The notes under the pieces: model-generated
Told to the model about the DNA's origin: nothing
The model's input: the letters and a program-made list of their open reading frames with translations, nothing else
The model's database searches: none
Translations under genes and position numbers: made by a program
Assembly: GCA_049520515.1 (NCBI GenBank)
Contig: JBEKPS010000002.1
Coordinates: forward strand, 248,001 to 312,000
Length of the DNA stretch: 64,000 nucleotides
From: JAFAMS01 sp049520515
GTDB taxonomy: Bacteria > Vulcanimicrobiota > Vulcanimicrobiia > Vulcanimicrobiales > Vulcanimicrobiaceae
Direction: 5' to 3'
Part shown: positions 25,276-33,861 of the stretch, piece by piece
Position numbering within the stretch: position 1 is the stretch's first letter
Layout of the letters: each line of letters opens with the position of its first letter

Positions 25276-26591
25276 TGGAGAGTCACCGCGGCGCGGGACA
25301 TCCTTTGATCGAAGGCGTTCGCGCACGCGAGGTCCTCGACTCGCGCGGAAATCCGACGGTCGCGGTCGCCGTTGCAACAAGTTTCGGGATGGTCGAAGAA
25401 GCGATGGTGCCCTCCGGCGCGTCGACTGGTGCGCACGAAGCGGTCGAATTGCGCGACGGCGATCAACGGCGTTACGGCGGCAAAGGTGTCGAACGCGCTG
25501 TCGACGCGGTGAACGAAGTGCTGGCGCCCGCACTCGAAGGCGTCGATGCGACCGCCCAACGCGAGATCGACGCTTTGCTGATCGAGCTCGACGGAACCGA
25601 GAACAAGAGCCGTCTGGGCGCAAACGCTCTTCTCGGCGTCTCGCTCGCCGTCGCACGAGCCGCTGCGGCGAGCGTTGGTCTTCCGTTTTATGCGTATCTG
25701 GGCGGACCGCTTGCATCGACGCTCCCCGTCCCGATGATGAACGTGATCAACGGCGGTAAGCACGCATCGGGCGCGCTGCAATTTCAGGAATGCATGATCG
25801 TGCCCGTCGGCGCGGAGAACTTACGCGAAGCGGTGCGCGCCGGCGCCGAGACGTTTCAGGCGCTCGGGAAAATGCTGCATGCTCGCAATATGCCGACGCT
25901 CGTCGGTGACGAAGGCGGTTATGCACCGCCGCTCGAGTCGATCGACGAAGCCCTCAAGCTCCTCACCGAAGCGATCGAACGTGCCGGATATGAGCCCGGA
26001 GACGATATCGCGATCGCGCTCGACCCCGCCGCCTCCGAATTCTACCGCGACGGAAAATACTGGCCACATATTGCCGACGATCATCCCGCGACGTCTGCCG
26101 AGATGGTCGGTCTGTACGAAGGCTTGGTCAAGAATTATCCGATCGTGTCGATCGAAGACGGCCTTGCAGAAGACGATTGGGACGGTTGGAACTTGCTCAC
26201 GACGCGTCTGGGTTCGCGCGTGCAGCTCGTCGGCGACGATCTTTTCGTCACGAATACGAAGCGGCTCGCGCGCGGTATCAAAGAAGGCGACGCAAACGCG
26301 ATTCTGATCAAGATCAATCAGATCGGCACGCTTTCGGAGACATGGGATGCCGTCGAAATGGCGCATCGCGCCGGCTATCGCTGCGTAATCTCACATCGCT
26401 CCGGCGAGACGGGCGATACGTCGATCGCAGATATCGCCGTTGCGACGGGTGCGGGACAAATCAAGACGGGCTCGCTCTCACGCAGCGATCGCGTTGAGAA
26501 ATATAACCGTCTGATGGCAATCGAGGCTCAGCTCGACGGCGCGGCACGTTATCCCGGAAAGGCCGCGTTCCGGGCCCTCGCCAACGTCTAG
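25275..26591 (+). CDS. eno: Enolase
   Basis: 438 aa. Converts 2-phosphoglycerate to phosphoenolpyruvate in glycolysis. Motifs: 'AREVLDSRGNPTV', 'PSGASTGAHEA', 'GDEGGYAPP', 'SIEDGLAEDDW', 'GDDLFVTN' and the C-terminal 'SHRSGETGDTSIAD' with 'IKTGSLSRSDR'. Start ATG overlaps the ndk stop by 1 nt. Typical length and no unusual feature. Confidence 0.97.
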   Translation: MESHRGAGHPLIEGVRAREVLDSRGNPTVAVAVATSFGMVEEAMVPSGASTGAHEAVELRDGDQRRYGGKGVERAVDAVNEVLAPALEGVDATAQREIDALLIELDGTENKSRLGANALLGVSLAVARAAAASVGLPFYAYLGGPLASTLPVPMMNVINGGKHASGALQFQECMIVPVGAENLREAVRAGAETFQALGKMLHARNMPTLVGDEGGYAPPLESIDEALKLLTEAIERAGYEPGDDIAIALDPAASEFYRDGKYWPHIADDHPATSAEMVGLYEGLVKNYPIVSIEDGLAEDDWDGWNLLTTRLGSRVQLVGDDLFVTNTKRLARGIKEGDANAILIKINQIGTLSETWDAVEMAHRAGYRCVISHRSGETGDTSIADIAVATGAGQIKTGSLSRSDRVEKYNRLMAIEAQLDGAARYPGKAAFRALANV

Positions 26592-26613
26592 AATGCATGG
26601 TCTACGCTGATAC

Positions 26614-26685
26614 GGGCCTGTAGCTCAGCGGTAGAGCGGCCGGCTCATAACTGGTTGCGCGCTGGTTCGAATCCAGCCAGGCCCA
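26614..26685 (+). tRNA. tRNA with CAT anticodon (elongator Met or Ile2)
   Basis: Full cloverleaf: acceptor GGGCCTG/CAGGCCC, D stem GCTC/GAGC, anticodon stem GCCGG/CTGGT with loop CTCATAA (anticodon CAT), and T stem GCTGG/CCAGC with loop TTCGAAT. Discriminator A; CCA is not encoded. The C4-G69 and C5-G68 pairs are features of TilS-modified tRNA-Ile2, so Ile (lysidine) identity is as likely as elongator Met. Confidence 0.93.
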
Positions 26686-26701
26686 CATTTTTGCGTGTGA
26701 G

Positions 26702-27790
26702 ATGAGCTTCTCGACAGCCCGAAAGGGTCTCTCGCGTTTCGGCGCGCGTTTGCGCTCGGGTAACACCGCGCGCATCGTTGCATTTGGCGGCGGCCTTACG
26801 TATGACGGCTACTATCTCGCGTCGCTCGCGCGCACGCTGACACGCGCGTATTCCGCTGCGGTCTTCGACACAGCGACGCGCGGATTGCCGGGATTCGGCT
26901 GCGAACGCGCAGTCTTTCGTACACGTTCGGTCCGCGACTTGAATCCCGATCTCGTGCTCGTCGAATTTGCAATCGAAGACGCACGGTATCCCTCCGAAGG
27001 GATCTCGCAAGCCGCCGAAGGCATCGTGCGCCAGCTACGCGCGAACGATCCGGACCGCGAAATCGCATTCGTGTATTTTTTTACGCCGGGGCAAATCGCG
27101 AACGGCGCGATCGATCGCGTCATGCCGAAATGGGAAAGCGTTGCCGAGTACTATGGGCTTCCGTCGTTTAACGGCGCCGCGCTCGCCGATTCGATGATCG
27201 AGCAAGGCGCGGTGATCTTGTTCGAGCGCTGGCCCGGAAGACGCAACTGGGATGAAAAGCGTCCAATCGCGCTGATGCGCGAGGATGGGAATCACACGAC
27301 ACTCGGCGGGACGCTCTTCGGTTCACAGATCGCGCAGTCGATGATCACCATGTTCAATCCGGAGTCGTTAAAGACCGAAAGCGAGTTGCCGTCCCCGCAA
27401 AATGCCGGACACTGCAGCGATGCGATCTCGGTCGACGTCTCGACCCTCGGTGGCGACGGATGGGTTGGTGGTCCGCTTGCGGCTTCACTCACAATGAAGC
27501 CGATCGCAGCATTCTTCGATCGATTGTGCGCGGCCGATAGTGTGGGCGCGAAACTTCGCGTTCCGTTTGTGGGACGTTATCTCGCGCTATGGAGCGTGGG
27601 AAGCGGCGGAACGATCGCCGCGTCGATCGATGGAAAATCGGTAACGCTTACGCCGGGTTCCGACGAGATGCACCACGAGGACGTTCTCTTGAACGAGGAC
27701 CAGAATAAGCGCCACGTCCTCGAACTCGAAGTCCTTGATCCCCCGGGCGTAATTGCCGGACTGGATATTCTCGGCAAGCTTGACGTTTAG
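26702..27790 (+). CDS. SGNH/GDSL-like protein without the catalytic serine
   Basis: 362 aa. The first 225 residues follow the SGNH hydrolase order: 'VAFGGGLTYDG' where 'xGxSIT' is expected (Ser replaced by Gly at about residue 31), 'LVEFAIED' where 'VEFAVND' is expected (Asn replaced by Glu), and an intact late 'DGNHTTLGG' carrying Asp and His. The last 120 residues are a beta-rich extension. Loss of both nucleophile and oxyanion Asn suggests a non-hydrolytic role. No signal peptide is seen. The gene sits alone between two tRNA genes. Confidence 0.6.
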   Translation: MSFSTARKGLSRFGARLRSGNTARIVAFGGGLTYDGYYLASLARTLTRAYSAAVFDTATRGLPGFGCERAVFRTRSVRDLNPDLVLVEFAIEDARYPSEGISQAAEGIVRQLRANDPDREIAFVYFFTPGQIANGAIDRVMPKWESVAEYYGLPSFNGAALADSMIEQGAVILFERWPGRRNWDEKRPIALMREDGNHTTLGGTLFGSQIAQSMITMFNPESLKTESELPSPQNAGHCSDAISVDVSTLGGDGWVGGPLAASLTMKPIAAFFDRLCAADSVGAKLRVPFVGRYLALWSVGSGGTIAASIDGKSVTLTPGSDEMHHEDVLLNEDQNKRHVLELEVLDPPGVIAGLDILGKLDV

Positions 27791-27843
27791 ATCAGGTGTT
27801 GCGCCCACACCGGCCGAACGGGTAGAATCCCAGAGGCCGGCGT

Positions 27844-27918
27844 GGCGCCATCGTCTATCGGTTAGGACATCGCCCTTTCAAGGCGGAAAGACGGGTTCGA
27901 TTCCCGTTGGCGCTACCA
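27844..27918 (+). tRNA. tRNA-Glu (TTC)
   Basis: Cloverleaf with acceptor GGCGCCA/TGGCGCT (first pair G-T), D stem GTC/GAC, anticodon stem TCGCC/GGCGG with loop CTTTCAA (anticodon TTC), T stem ACGGG/CCCGT with loop TTCGATT, and an encoded CCA end. An MFS gene starts only 8 nt downstream, so its mRNA may be released by tRNA processing. Confidence 0.95.
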
Positions 27919-27925
27919 ATTAGGG

Positions 27926-29182
27926 ATGTTTACTACGTCCGTGACGAGCGAGATTGAATCGTCTTACGCATGGATTCGACTCGCCATCGCCGTGCTGCTC
28001 AGTACCATCGGCGGCGTAGGCATGTGGTCGGTGATCGTAGCTTTGCCGGCGGTGCAGGCGGCCTTCGGCGTTACGCGCGCGGAGGCGTCGCTACCGTACA
28101 CCTTTGCAATGATCGGCTTCGGCCTGGGCGGCGTCTTCATCGGACGGCTCGTCGATCGTTTCGGCATCGTGTGGCCGATCGTCGGCGCGACGATAGTGCT
28201 GGGGCTTGGCTACATCGTAGCTTCCCGCGCGCCGAACCTCTGGTTCTTTGCTGTCGCGCATGGAGCTCTCATCGGCGTCGGTAGTGCCGCGACGTTCGCA
28301 CCGCTGATCGCAGACATCTCCCAGTGGTTTACGCGGCACCGCGGAATCGCCGTCGCGATTTGCGCGTGTGGCAATTATATAGCCGGCGCCAGCTGGCCGC
28401 CCGTGGTGCAACATTATATTACGACTGTTGGCTGGCGCGAAACGCATTTCGGGATCGGTATCTTTTGCATTGTCGCGATGCTGCCGCTCGCGCTCGCTTT
28501 GCGTCGGACGTCACCGTTGCAGACGCAAAAGGGAGCAGACGACAACGCTGCCGGGACGCAAACAAAACTGGGCCTGTCGCCTAACGCTCTGCAAGGTGTC
28601 CTCGCTCTCGCGGGCGTCGGCTGCTGCGTCGCGATGTCGATGCCGCAAGTGCATATCGTCGCCTACTGCGGTGATCTCGGTTATGGAGTCAGCCGCGGCG
28701 CTCAGATGCTTTCGCTCATGCTCGGCTTCGGGATCGTGAGCCGGATTGGTTCGGGTTGGATCGCCGACCGTTTGGGCGGACTTGCGACGCTATTTCTCGG
28801 TTCGGCTTTGCAGTGCGTCGCGCTTCTTCTTTATCTCGGCTTTCACGGTCTCAGTTCGCTGTACGTTATTTCGGCCTTGTTCGGGCTGTTCCAAGGCGGC
28901 ATCGTACCGTGCTACGCGATTATCGTGCGCGAGTACTTGCCCGCGAACGAGGCCGGTACGCGCGTCGGCATTGCCATGATGGCAACACTTGCGGGCATGG
29001 CGCTCGGAGGCTGGCTTTCCGGCGAAATCTTCGATCTCACCGGATCCTATTACGCAGCCTTCGGTAACGGCGTGCTGTGGAATGTGCTGAATGCTTCAAT
29101 CGTGCTGTGGCTGCTACTCCGCCGGCGAAGTCTTCGATTAGGCTACTTAATGACCGCGCGCGTTTCAGCGCGTAACTCGTGA
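27926..29182 (+). CDS. MFS transporter (monocarboxylate/OFA-like)
   Basis: 418 aa with about 12 membrane segments in two halves and the MFS motif A in both ('GRLVDRFG' after TM2, 'GWIADRLG' in the second half). The overall pattern resembles monocarboxylate/oxalate-formate antiporter-type carriers, but the substrate is not determined. ATG 27926 lies 7 nt after tRNA-Glu with a weak TTAGGG site. Ends 7 nt before the convergent esterase gene. Confidence 0.85.
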   Translation: MFTTSVTSEIESSYAWIRLAIAVLLSTIGGVGMWSVIVALPAVQAAFGVTRAEASLPYTFAMIGFGLGGVFIGRLVDRFGIVWPIVGATIVLGLGYIVASRAPNLWFFAVAHGALIGVGSAATFAPLIADISQWFTRHRGIAVAICACGNYIAGASWPPVVQHYITTVGWRETHFGIGIFCIVAMLPLALALRRTSPLQTQKGADDNAAGTQTKLGLSPNALQGVLALAGVGCCVAMSMPQVHIVAYCGDLGYGVSRGAQMLSLMLGFGIVSRIGSGWIADRLGGLATLFLGSALQCVALLLYLGFHGLSSLYVISALFGLFQGGIVPCYAIIVREYLPANEAGTRVGIAMMATLAGMALGGWLSGEIFDLTGSYYAAFGNGVLWNVLNASIVLWLLLRRRSLRLGYLMTARVSARNS

Positions 29183-29189
29183 AGTCGCC

Positions 29190-30194
29190 CTACGAAACGG
29201 GCGTGTACGGGGGCTCGGTCAAGAATGCACGCAACGCGTGCCAAAAGAGCTGACGATTTTTCGCCCAAACGAGCGAGTGTGCCGCCGAGGGCACGACGAC
29301 GAACTGGCGATCGCCGTTCGGGAGCTTTTCATAAAAGCTCATCAGGTCTACCATCGTCGCGATGCCGTCGTATTCTCCGCGCAACAGCAGGACCGGGACG
29401 GTTACCTTCGCCGGATCGACGATCGGCAGATTTGCAGTCATGTCGAGATAGGTCCCCGTCGGCACCTGGTCTCCGTATTTGAGTTCGATCGCGGCGATCG
29501 CGGCAGCGAGCCGCGGATCGGACGTTCCCGGTTTGTCACGCGTAAAAATGCTCTCGATCATCGTCGCGTCGCGTAGACGCCGGCTGTGCGTCTTGTAATA
29601 CGCGAGATCCTTAGCGCGATTAACGAGCGTCGGCGAGCCTTCACCGGTGTATGTGTACGCACTCAGCGCCAGACGCGCGACTCGATCTGGATTTTGTGCT
29701 GCGAAGAGCGCTGCGCGCAACCCGCCGGAAGACTCCCCGAATAAGTGATATTTTGTCGCGCCTGTTTCGCGAGCGATGAGATCGGTGGTCGCCCGCAGAT
29801 CGGCTGCTCCACTCGCGATATCCGAATTCGAGTCGGTGCGCGATGAGCGCCCGTAATTTTCGAAATCGACCGCCCACGCGTCGAAGCCGCCCTGCGCGAA
29901 CACGTTCATTACCGAATATTCGCCGGCGCCCGGGACGGTGAGGTCGAACGTCGGAATCGCCGAGACGGAAGAGCCGTGCGCCAGGAGCAGCACCGGCAGC
30001 GGTTGCTCGCCGGCTTTCGGGGCAGTCGCCCGCTTCCGGTAGACCGCGAGAGAGACGCTGCCCTTCGTGGCTGTGTACTGCGCGCTCCAGACGGCGGCCG
30101 CCGCTTGGGCGGGCGCATCGGGGACGAGTCCGGATCCGAGCACGGCGCTCGTAGCGGCGAGCACCTGGCCACGGGTTATCTTCATGGAAAGCAT
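29190..30194 (-). CDS. Secreted alpha/beta hydrolase (esterase/lipase-like)
   Basis: 334 aa. N-terminal signal peptide (about residues 1-33, ending 'APAQAAAA'). Alpha/beta hydrolase triad visible: nucleophile in 'GESSGG', Asp in 'RGEYDGI', His in 'SAAHSL'; oxyanion region 'LLAHGSS'. Likely a periplasmic or exported esterase; substrate unknown. It is the last gene of the minus-strand operon that begins with the diguanylate cyclase, and a TATAAT 6 nt before its ATG suggests an additional internal, leaderless promoter. Confidence 0.85.
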   Translation of the reverse strand: MLSMKITRGQVLAATSAVLGSGLVPDAPAQAAAAVWSAQYTATKGSVSLAVYRKRATAPKAGEQPLPVLLLAHGSSVSAIPTFDLTVPGAGEYSVMNVFAQGGFDAWAVDFENYGRSSRTDSNSDIASGAADLRATTDLIARETGATKYHLFGESSGGLRAALFAAQNPDRVARLALSAYTYTGEGSPTLVNRAKDLAYYKTHSRRLRDATMIESIFTRDKPGTSDPRLAAAIAAIELKYGDQVPTGTYLDMTANLPIVDPAKVTVPVLLLRGEYDGIATMVDLMSFYEKLPNGDRQFVVVPSAAHSLVWAKNRQLFWHALRAFLTEPPYTPVS

Positions 30195-30200
30195 GTTGCT

Positions 30201-30206
30201 ATTATA
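30201..30206 (-). promoter_or_regulatory. -10 box of an internal leaderless promoter for the esterase
   Basis: TATAAT on the minus strand, overlapping the stop of the exonuclease gene, with 6 nt between it and the esterase ATG at 30194. No convincing -35 at 17 nt. Confidence 0.4.
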
Positions 30207-31029
30207 TCGATTTCGGCGCGACCTTCATGACGCGCGCAAAAAAATCGGAAGCTTCTAACCGTGCGCACATAGCTTGGAGTCCTTGGGTCGGTCCGCGCCA
30301 TTCCAACTCGTCGACGTTCGCGAATAGTGCGGCATCAGTTCGAAGCGTCGCGAGCTTCTTGAACAACAGCGCGGATTCTAGCTGGTCGCCGAGAACGTCC
30401 GGTGGAAATTGCTCGATCGCACCGCAGCGTGTCAGCAACGATGCCGCGCCTTTGGCTCCAATTCCGGTGATGCCCGGGTAACCATCGGCAGAGTCACCAA
30501 CGAGCGCCAAGTAGTCGGGAATCAGCTCCGGATCTACTCCGAATTTGGCGCGGACGCCATCGGCGTTTCGAATGGTTTTGCTTCTTCGGTCGACTTGCAC
30601 GACGCGCTCGCCACGCACACATTGCGCGAGATCTTTATCCGGCGTCCAAATGCAGACTTTCTGCACGCGAGCATCGCGCGCGGCGATCGCGGCCGCTGAG
30701 GCCAGCGCGTCATCGGCTTCCAGCTCGACCATCGCCCAAACCGCGATTCCCATTGCGCGCAGCGCGTCTTCGAGCGGTTCGAATTGCGCGCGGAGCGCGC
30801 GATCGATTCCTGCTCCGGTTTTATATCCGGGCCAAAGCTCGTTGCGGAACGATTCGATGACGTGATCCGTGGCGACGCCTATGTGCGTGGCGCCTTCGTC
30901 AATCATCTGTATCACGGTGTTGAGTACACCAACGACCGCTCCGTATGGCCGGTCGGTCTTAGTGAAGCGCCGCAATCCGTAAAAGTGCCGGAAAAGCTCG
31001 TAGGTGCCGTCGATCAGATGAACAATCAC
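30202..31029 (-). CDS. 5'-3' exonuclease (Pol I N-terminal/FEN-like), stand-alone
   Basis: 275 aa. XPG/FEN nuclease domain without a polymerase: opening 'HLIDGTYELFRHF', acidic cluster 'ELEADDALAS' and 'TPDKDLAQCV', then the 'GDSADGYPGITGIGAKGA' helix-3-turn-helix DNA-binding motif. These match the 5' nuclease domain of DNA polymerase I and bacterial ExoIX-type proteins. Cleaves 5' flaps or RNA primers in replication and repair. GTG start; lies 17 nt after the SDR gene in the operon. Confidence 0.9.
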   Translation of the reverse strand: MIVHLIDGTYELFRHFYGLRRFTKTDRPYGAVVGVLNTVIQMIDEGATHIGVATDHVIESFRNELWPGYKTGAGIDRALRAQFEPLEDALRAMGIAVWAMVELEADDALASAAAIAARDARVQKVCIWTPDKDLAQCVRGERVVQVDRRSKTIRNADGVRAKFGVDPELIPDYLALVGDSADGYPGITGIGAKGAASLLTRCGAIEQFPPDVLGDQLESALLFKKLATLRTDAALFANVDELEWRGPTQGLQAMCARLEASDFFARVMKVAPKSI

Positions 31030-31046
31030 GCCATCTACTTATCGAC

Positions 31047-32492
31047 CTAAGCCAAAGGCTTGCCCGCCTCCGCCTCGCGAACGATACATGTCGCCATGTC
31101 ACTGAAGACCCAGTTGTGCAGAAGCGCGACGCTATACCAATAGGCGAGGCCCAAAAGGCCGTGAGGTTCGAAAAACGCAGTTTGGCGTAACGTCGCGCCG
31201 CCGTTATGATCGGGCTCGGCGTCAAACTCCAACCAGGCGCGTCCCGGCAACTTCATCTCGGCGCGCAAACGGAGCAGTCGGCCCGGCTCATACGCCTCAA
31301 CGCGCCAAAAATCGACGACGTCGCCTTTCCGCAAATCAGTCGGCGAACGCCGTCCACGCCGAAGCCCTACGCCTCCGACGACGCGATCCAGCCATCCACG
31401 CAGGCGCCACAACGAATTGGCGCCGAGCCAGCCACGTTGGCCTCCGAGCGAGCTAAAGACAGCGGCGATGCGTGCGGGAGACGCGTGAGCGTGGCGCACT
31501 CGCATATCGATGAGCATGCCTTCCTTCGCGCCGCTAAAGTCCTTAGGAAGTGTGTCGAGATCAAAGGCATCGAACCAGGTTGTCTCAGCACCGCCGCTAT
31601 GATATCGGTCGAGCGCGTCTTTCACAGCATCTTCGAAGCCGATCGGAACGATCTGCGGAAAATCGTCCTCTGCGGCATGGCCCCGCACAACAACCTCGTT
31701 GTTTAGCCCGCGAATGAGCGGCTGAGCGAGTCGCGCCGGGATCGGAGTAACGAGATGTACCCAGTATGATGAAAGTTTCGGAGTGAAAAAGGGGACGACG
31801 ACGATGTGTCTGCGCAAGCCGCGAATCGCCGCATACTGCTGCATCATGTCGCGATAGGTCAGAACATCTGCGCCGCCAATCTCGTAGACCCGGTGTTCGC
31901 GCGCTTTGAGCTCGAGTGCAGCATTCAAGTATGTAAGCACGTCCTGGATGCCGATCGGCTGACAGCGTGTCATCACCCAGCGTGGTGCGATCATCACGGG
32001 CAATCGCTCGGTCAGATATCGCATCATCTCGAAACTGATCGAGCCGCTCCCAATGATGAGCGCCGCGCGAAACTCAACGACCGGTACGCCGCTTGCCCGC
32101 AGGATGTCGCCGACTTCATGCCGGCTACGCAGGTGCGCGGAGAGTGTGTCTTGATCGTTGCCCAGGCCGCCTAGATAAATGATCCTGCCTACGCTGGCTG
32201 CGCGCGCAGCTTTTCCGAAACACGTTGCGGCTTTGCGATCTACGTCGGCAAAGGCGTGCGTCGAGCCCATCGAATGGACGAGGTAGTATGCGGCGTCGCA
32301 ACCTGCGAGCGCACGCGCGAGAGAGGCTTGGTCGGCAATATCGCCTTCGACGATCTCGACGCCCTCATCAAAACGCCCGCGCAAGCGTTCCGGCGCGCGC
32401 GCAAAGCATCGCACATGATAATCATGCTCGCGCAAGCGCGGAACGAGACGGCCGCCGATATAGCCGGTGGCACCAGTCACGAGCACGCGCAT
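31047..32492 (-). CDS. NAD(P)-binding SDR with C-terminal DUF2867
   Basis: 481 aa. The N-terminal extended/atypical SDR has the dinucleotide motif 'GATGYIGG' at the start and 'YYLVHSMG'. The C-terminal 150 residues match DUF2867, a START-like domain usually fused to such SDRs. The reaction is unknown. From memory, SDR-DUF2867 genes recur in light-induced gene sets controlled by B12-binding MerR regulators (LitR/PplR), which makes the adjacent B12 sensor gene notable. It is 8 nt after that gene. Confidence 0.85.
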   Translation of the reverse strand: MRVLVTGATGYIGGRLVPRLREHDYHVRCFARAPERLRGRFDEGVEIVEGDIADQASLARALAGCDAAYYLVHSMGSTHAFADVDRKAATCFGKAARAASVGRIIYLGGLGNDQDTLSAHLRSRHEVGDILRASGVPVVEFRAALIIGSGSISFEMMRYLTERLPVMIAPRWVMTRCQPIGIQDVLTYLNAALELKAREHRVYEIGGADVLTYRDMMQQYAAIRGLRRHIVVVPFFTPKLSSYWVHLVTPIPARLAQPLIRGLNNEVVVRGHAAEDDFPQIVPIGFEDAVKDALDRYHSGGAETTWFDAFDLDTLPKDFSGAKEGMLIDMRVRHAHASPARIAAVFSSLGGQRGWLGANSLWRLRGWLDRVVGGVGLRRGRRSPTDLRKGDVVDFWRVEAYEPGRLLRLRAEMKLPGRAWLEFDAEPDHNGGATLRQTAFFEPHGLLGLAYWYSVALLHNWVFSDMATCIVREAEAGKPLA

Positions 32493-32500
32493 GAGCGAAG

Positions 32501-33553
32501 TTACAGCGCGTTGGCGTAGGCCAACGCTTCTACGGGATCTCGAGCAAACGCATCGGCTCCGACGATCGAAGCGACGCGTTCGAGTCGATTAATGGCAATG
32601 CCCCCGATGATCACGCGCGGGTGCCAGTCCGGGTTAGACGCCGCCTCGAGCGCCGAAACCGCGCTTTTGGCCGCGCGAAGATGTTGCGCAAACGAGAGCG
32701 AAAGCGCGACCACGTCGGCGTGCATGTTGCTGGCTTGCGTGACGAGCGCTCCCGTGGGAACGTTGGGTCCGAGGTACTGCACTTCCCACCCGTCGAGTGC
32801 GAACGCATCGGCAATCATGCGCAGCCCGATCGTGTGTGTGTTGCCTTCGACGCAGGCCAGCAGGATGCGTTTTGCTTTTGCCGGCTGCGGCGCGCTGCCG
32901 AACAGGCCCATCGTCATCACCGTCAGCGCAATCGCACTCGCAAGATGCTCCTGGGCCACGGTGAGTTGATTCGTTTCCCACTTCGTACCAATCGAATAGA
33001 GCGCAGGCTGGATCACGTGCATTTCCGTTTCCACGAATCCTCGCCCGGAGGCCGTGCACGACTGAAGAACGGCCATCGCATCGTTCAGTCGGCCGGCGAC
33101 GATCGCTGCTTCGAATGTTCTCGCTTCCGGCCACGGTGTCGGCGGATTGAACCTCCCGGCCCCCGCGCCGCGCGCGGCGAGAAATCCGTCGCGCACCGCG
33201 GAAATGGCGCCTCGGGTTGCGGCTGCGTCGGCGTCATCCATGTGCGCCGCCAGGTATTCACCCAACCATTCTAAAGAGAGCGCCAAGTGCTCGGTTGGGA
33301 TCCCTCGAGACGCTAAAACTCCGTCGAGCCAGCAGAGGTAGTCGATCATCGGCAGAGTTTCCCCGAACTCGAGTACCGGTCGGAGAAAATCCAAATGAAA
33401 GCCGAGGTCTTCGCGAGTCTGTTCGCGCCCGCGCTCTCCGAAGCGATCATAGATCGATCCGTACGTCGAATAAAACCGTTCGGTCACCGCAGAGATCGCG
33501 TCGAGTCGCGCCGCCGAGAACGCCGATAGGCCACGTTCGCCTAACGGCGTCAT
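32501..33553 (-). CDS. CarH-like B12-binding sensor without a DNA-binding domain
   Basis: 350 aa. C-terminal half: a four-helix cap domain with the Wx9EH motif (W192, E202-H203) typical of CarH-type adenosylcobalamin photoreceptors, then a Rossmann B12-binding domain with 'EGNTHTIG' (H240 as lower axial ligand; Asn where Asp/Glu is usual), 'LSLSFA' and 'IIGG'. The N-terminal 130 residues are helical ('YDRFGERGREQTREDLGFH'), a domain seen in other B12-binding proteins, not a MerR helix-turn-helix. It may sense light or B12 and act through protein contacts. Overlaps the ABM gene by 4 nt. Confidence 0.85.
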   Translation of the reverse strand: MTPLGERGLSAFSAARLDAISAVTERFYSTYGSIYDRFGERGREQTREDLGFHLDFLRPVLEFGETLPMIDYLCWLDGVLASRGIPTEHLALSLEWLGEYLAAHMDDADAAATRGAISAVRDGFLAARGAGAGRFNPPTPWPEARTFEAAIVAGRLNDAMAVLQSCTASGRGFVETEMHVIQPALYSIGTKWETNQLTVAQEHLASAIALTVMTMGLFGSAPQPAKAKRILLACVEGNTHTIGLRMIADAFALDGWEVQYLGPNVPTGALVTQASNMHADVVALSLSFAQHLRAAKSAVSALEAASNPDWHPRVIIGGIAINRLERVASIVGADAFARDPVEALAYANAL

Positions 33554-33849
33554 TCGGCAAAAATGTCGAAGAGCCGGATCACCGCGCTGCCTTTGACGAG
33601 TTTGAGCCCTTTGGGGATACCGGCGTGTGATTCGCGATAGGTATGCCCGTGGTGCCAGCTCTTATAACTCGCCTCGTCGTCCCACCGCGTCAACAACCAA
33701 ATCTCGGCGGGCTCGCCTACCGGGCTCATGACGTCCATCCCGACGAAACCCGGAGCTCCATCGACCAAGTGTGGTCGATTCCGAAAAGCGTCGTGGACTT
33801 CTTCGGACATATCGTTGGCAATCGTGAAACAACTCAAGGCAGCGAACAT
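33550..33849 (-). CDS. ABM-superfamily (HmoA/heme monooxygenase-like) protein
   Basis: About 99 aa dimeric alpha+beta barrel fold: 'FTIANDMSEEV...RPHLVDGAPGFVGMDVM' and 'WDDEASYKSWHHGHTYRESH', like HmoA/IsdG-type heme-degrading and antibiotic biosynthesis monooxygenases. The 'SW..GHTYRESH' His-rich helix could bind heme, but catalytic Trp/Asn placement is not certain. I prefer the ATG at 33849, preceded by AAAGG about 10 nt upstream; an ATG at 33858 is also in frame. It starts close behind the diguanylate cyclase and overlaps the B12 sensor gene (ATGA). Confidence 0.8.
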   Translation of the reverse strand: MFAALSCFTIANDMSEEVHDAFRNRPHLVDGAPGFVGMDVMSPVGEPAEIWLLTRWDDEASYKSWHHGHTYRESHAGIPKGLKLVKGSAVIRLFDIFAE

Positions 33850-33861
33850 CTTAGGCATCCT

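Noticed and set aside
26591..27926. Genomic island or integrase site at the paired tRNA genes
   Set aside because: Only one gene lies between them, with ordinary base composition; no integrase and no repeated tRNA 3' end were seen.
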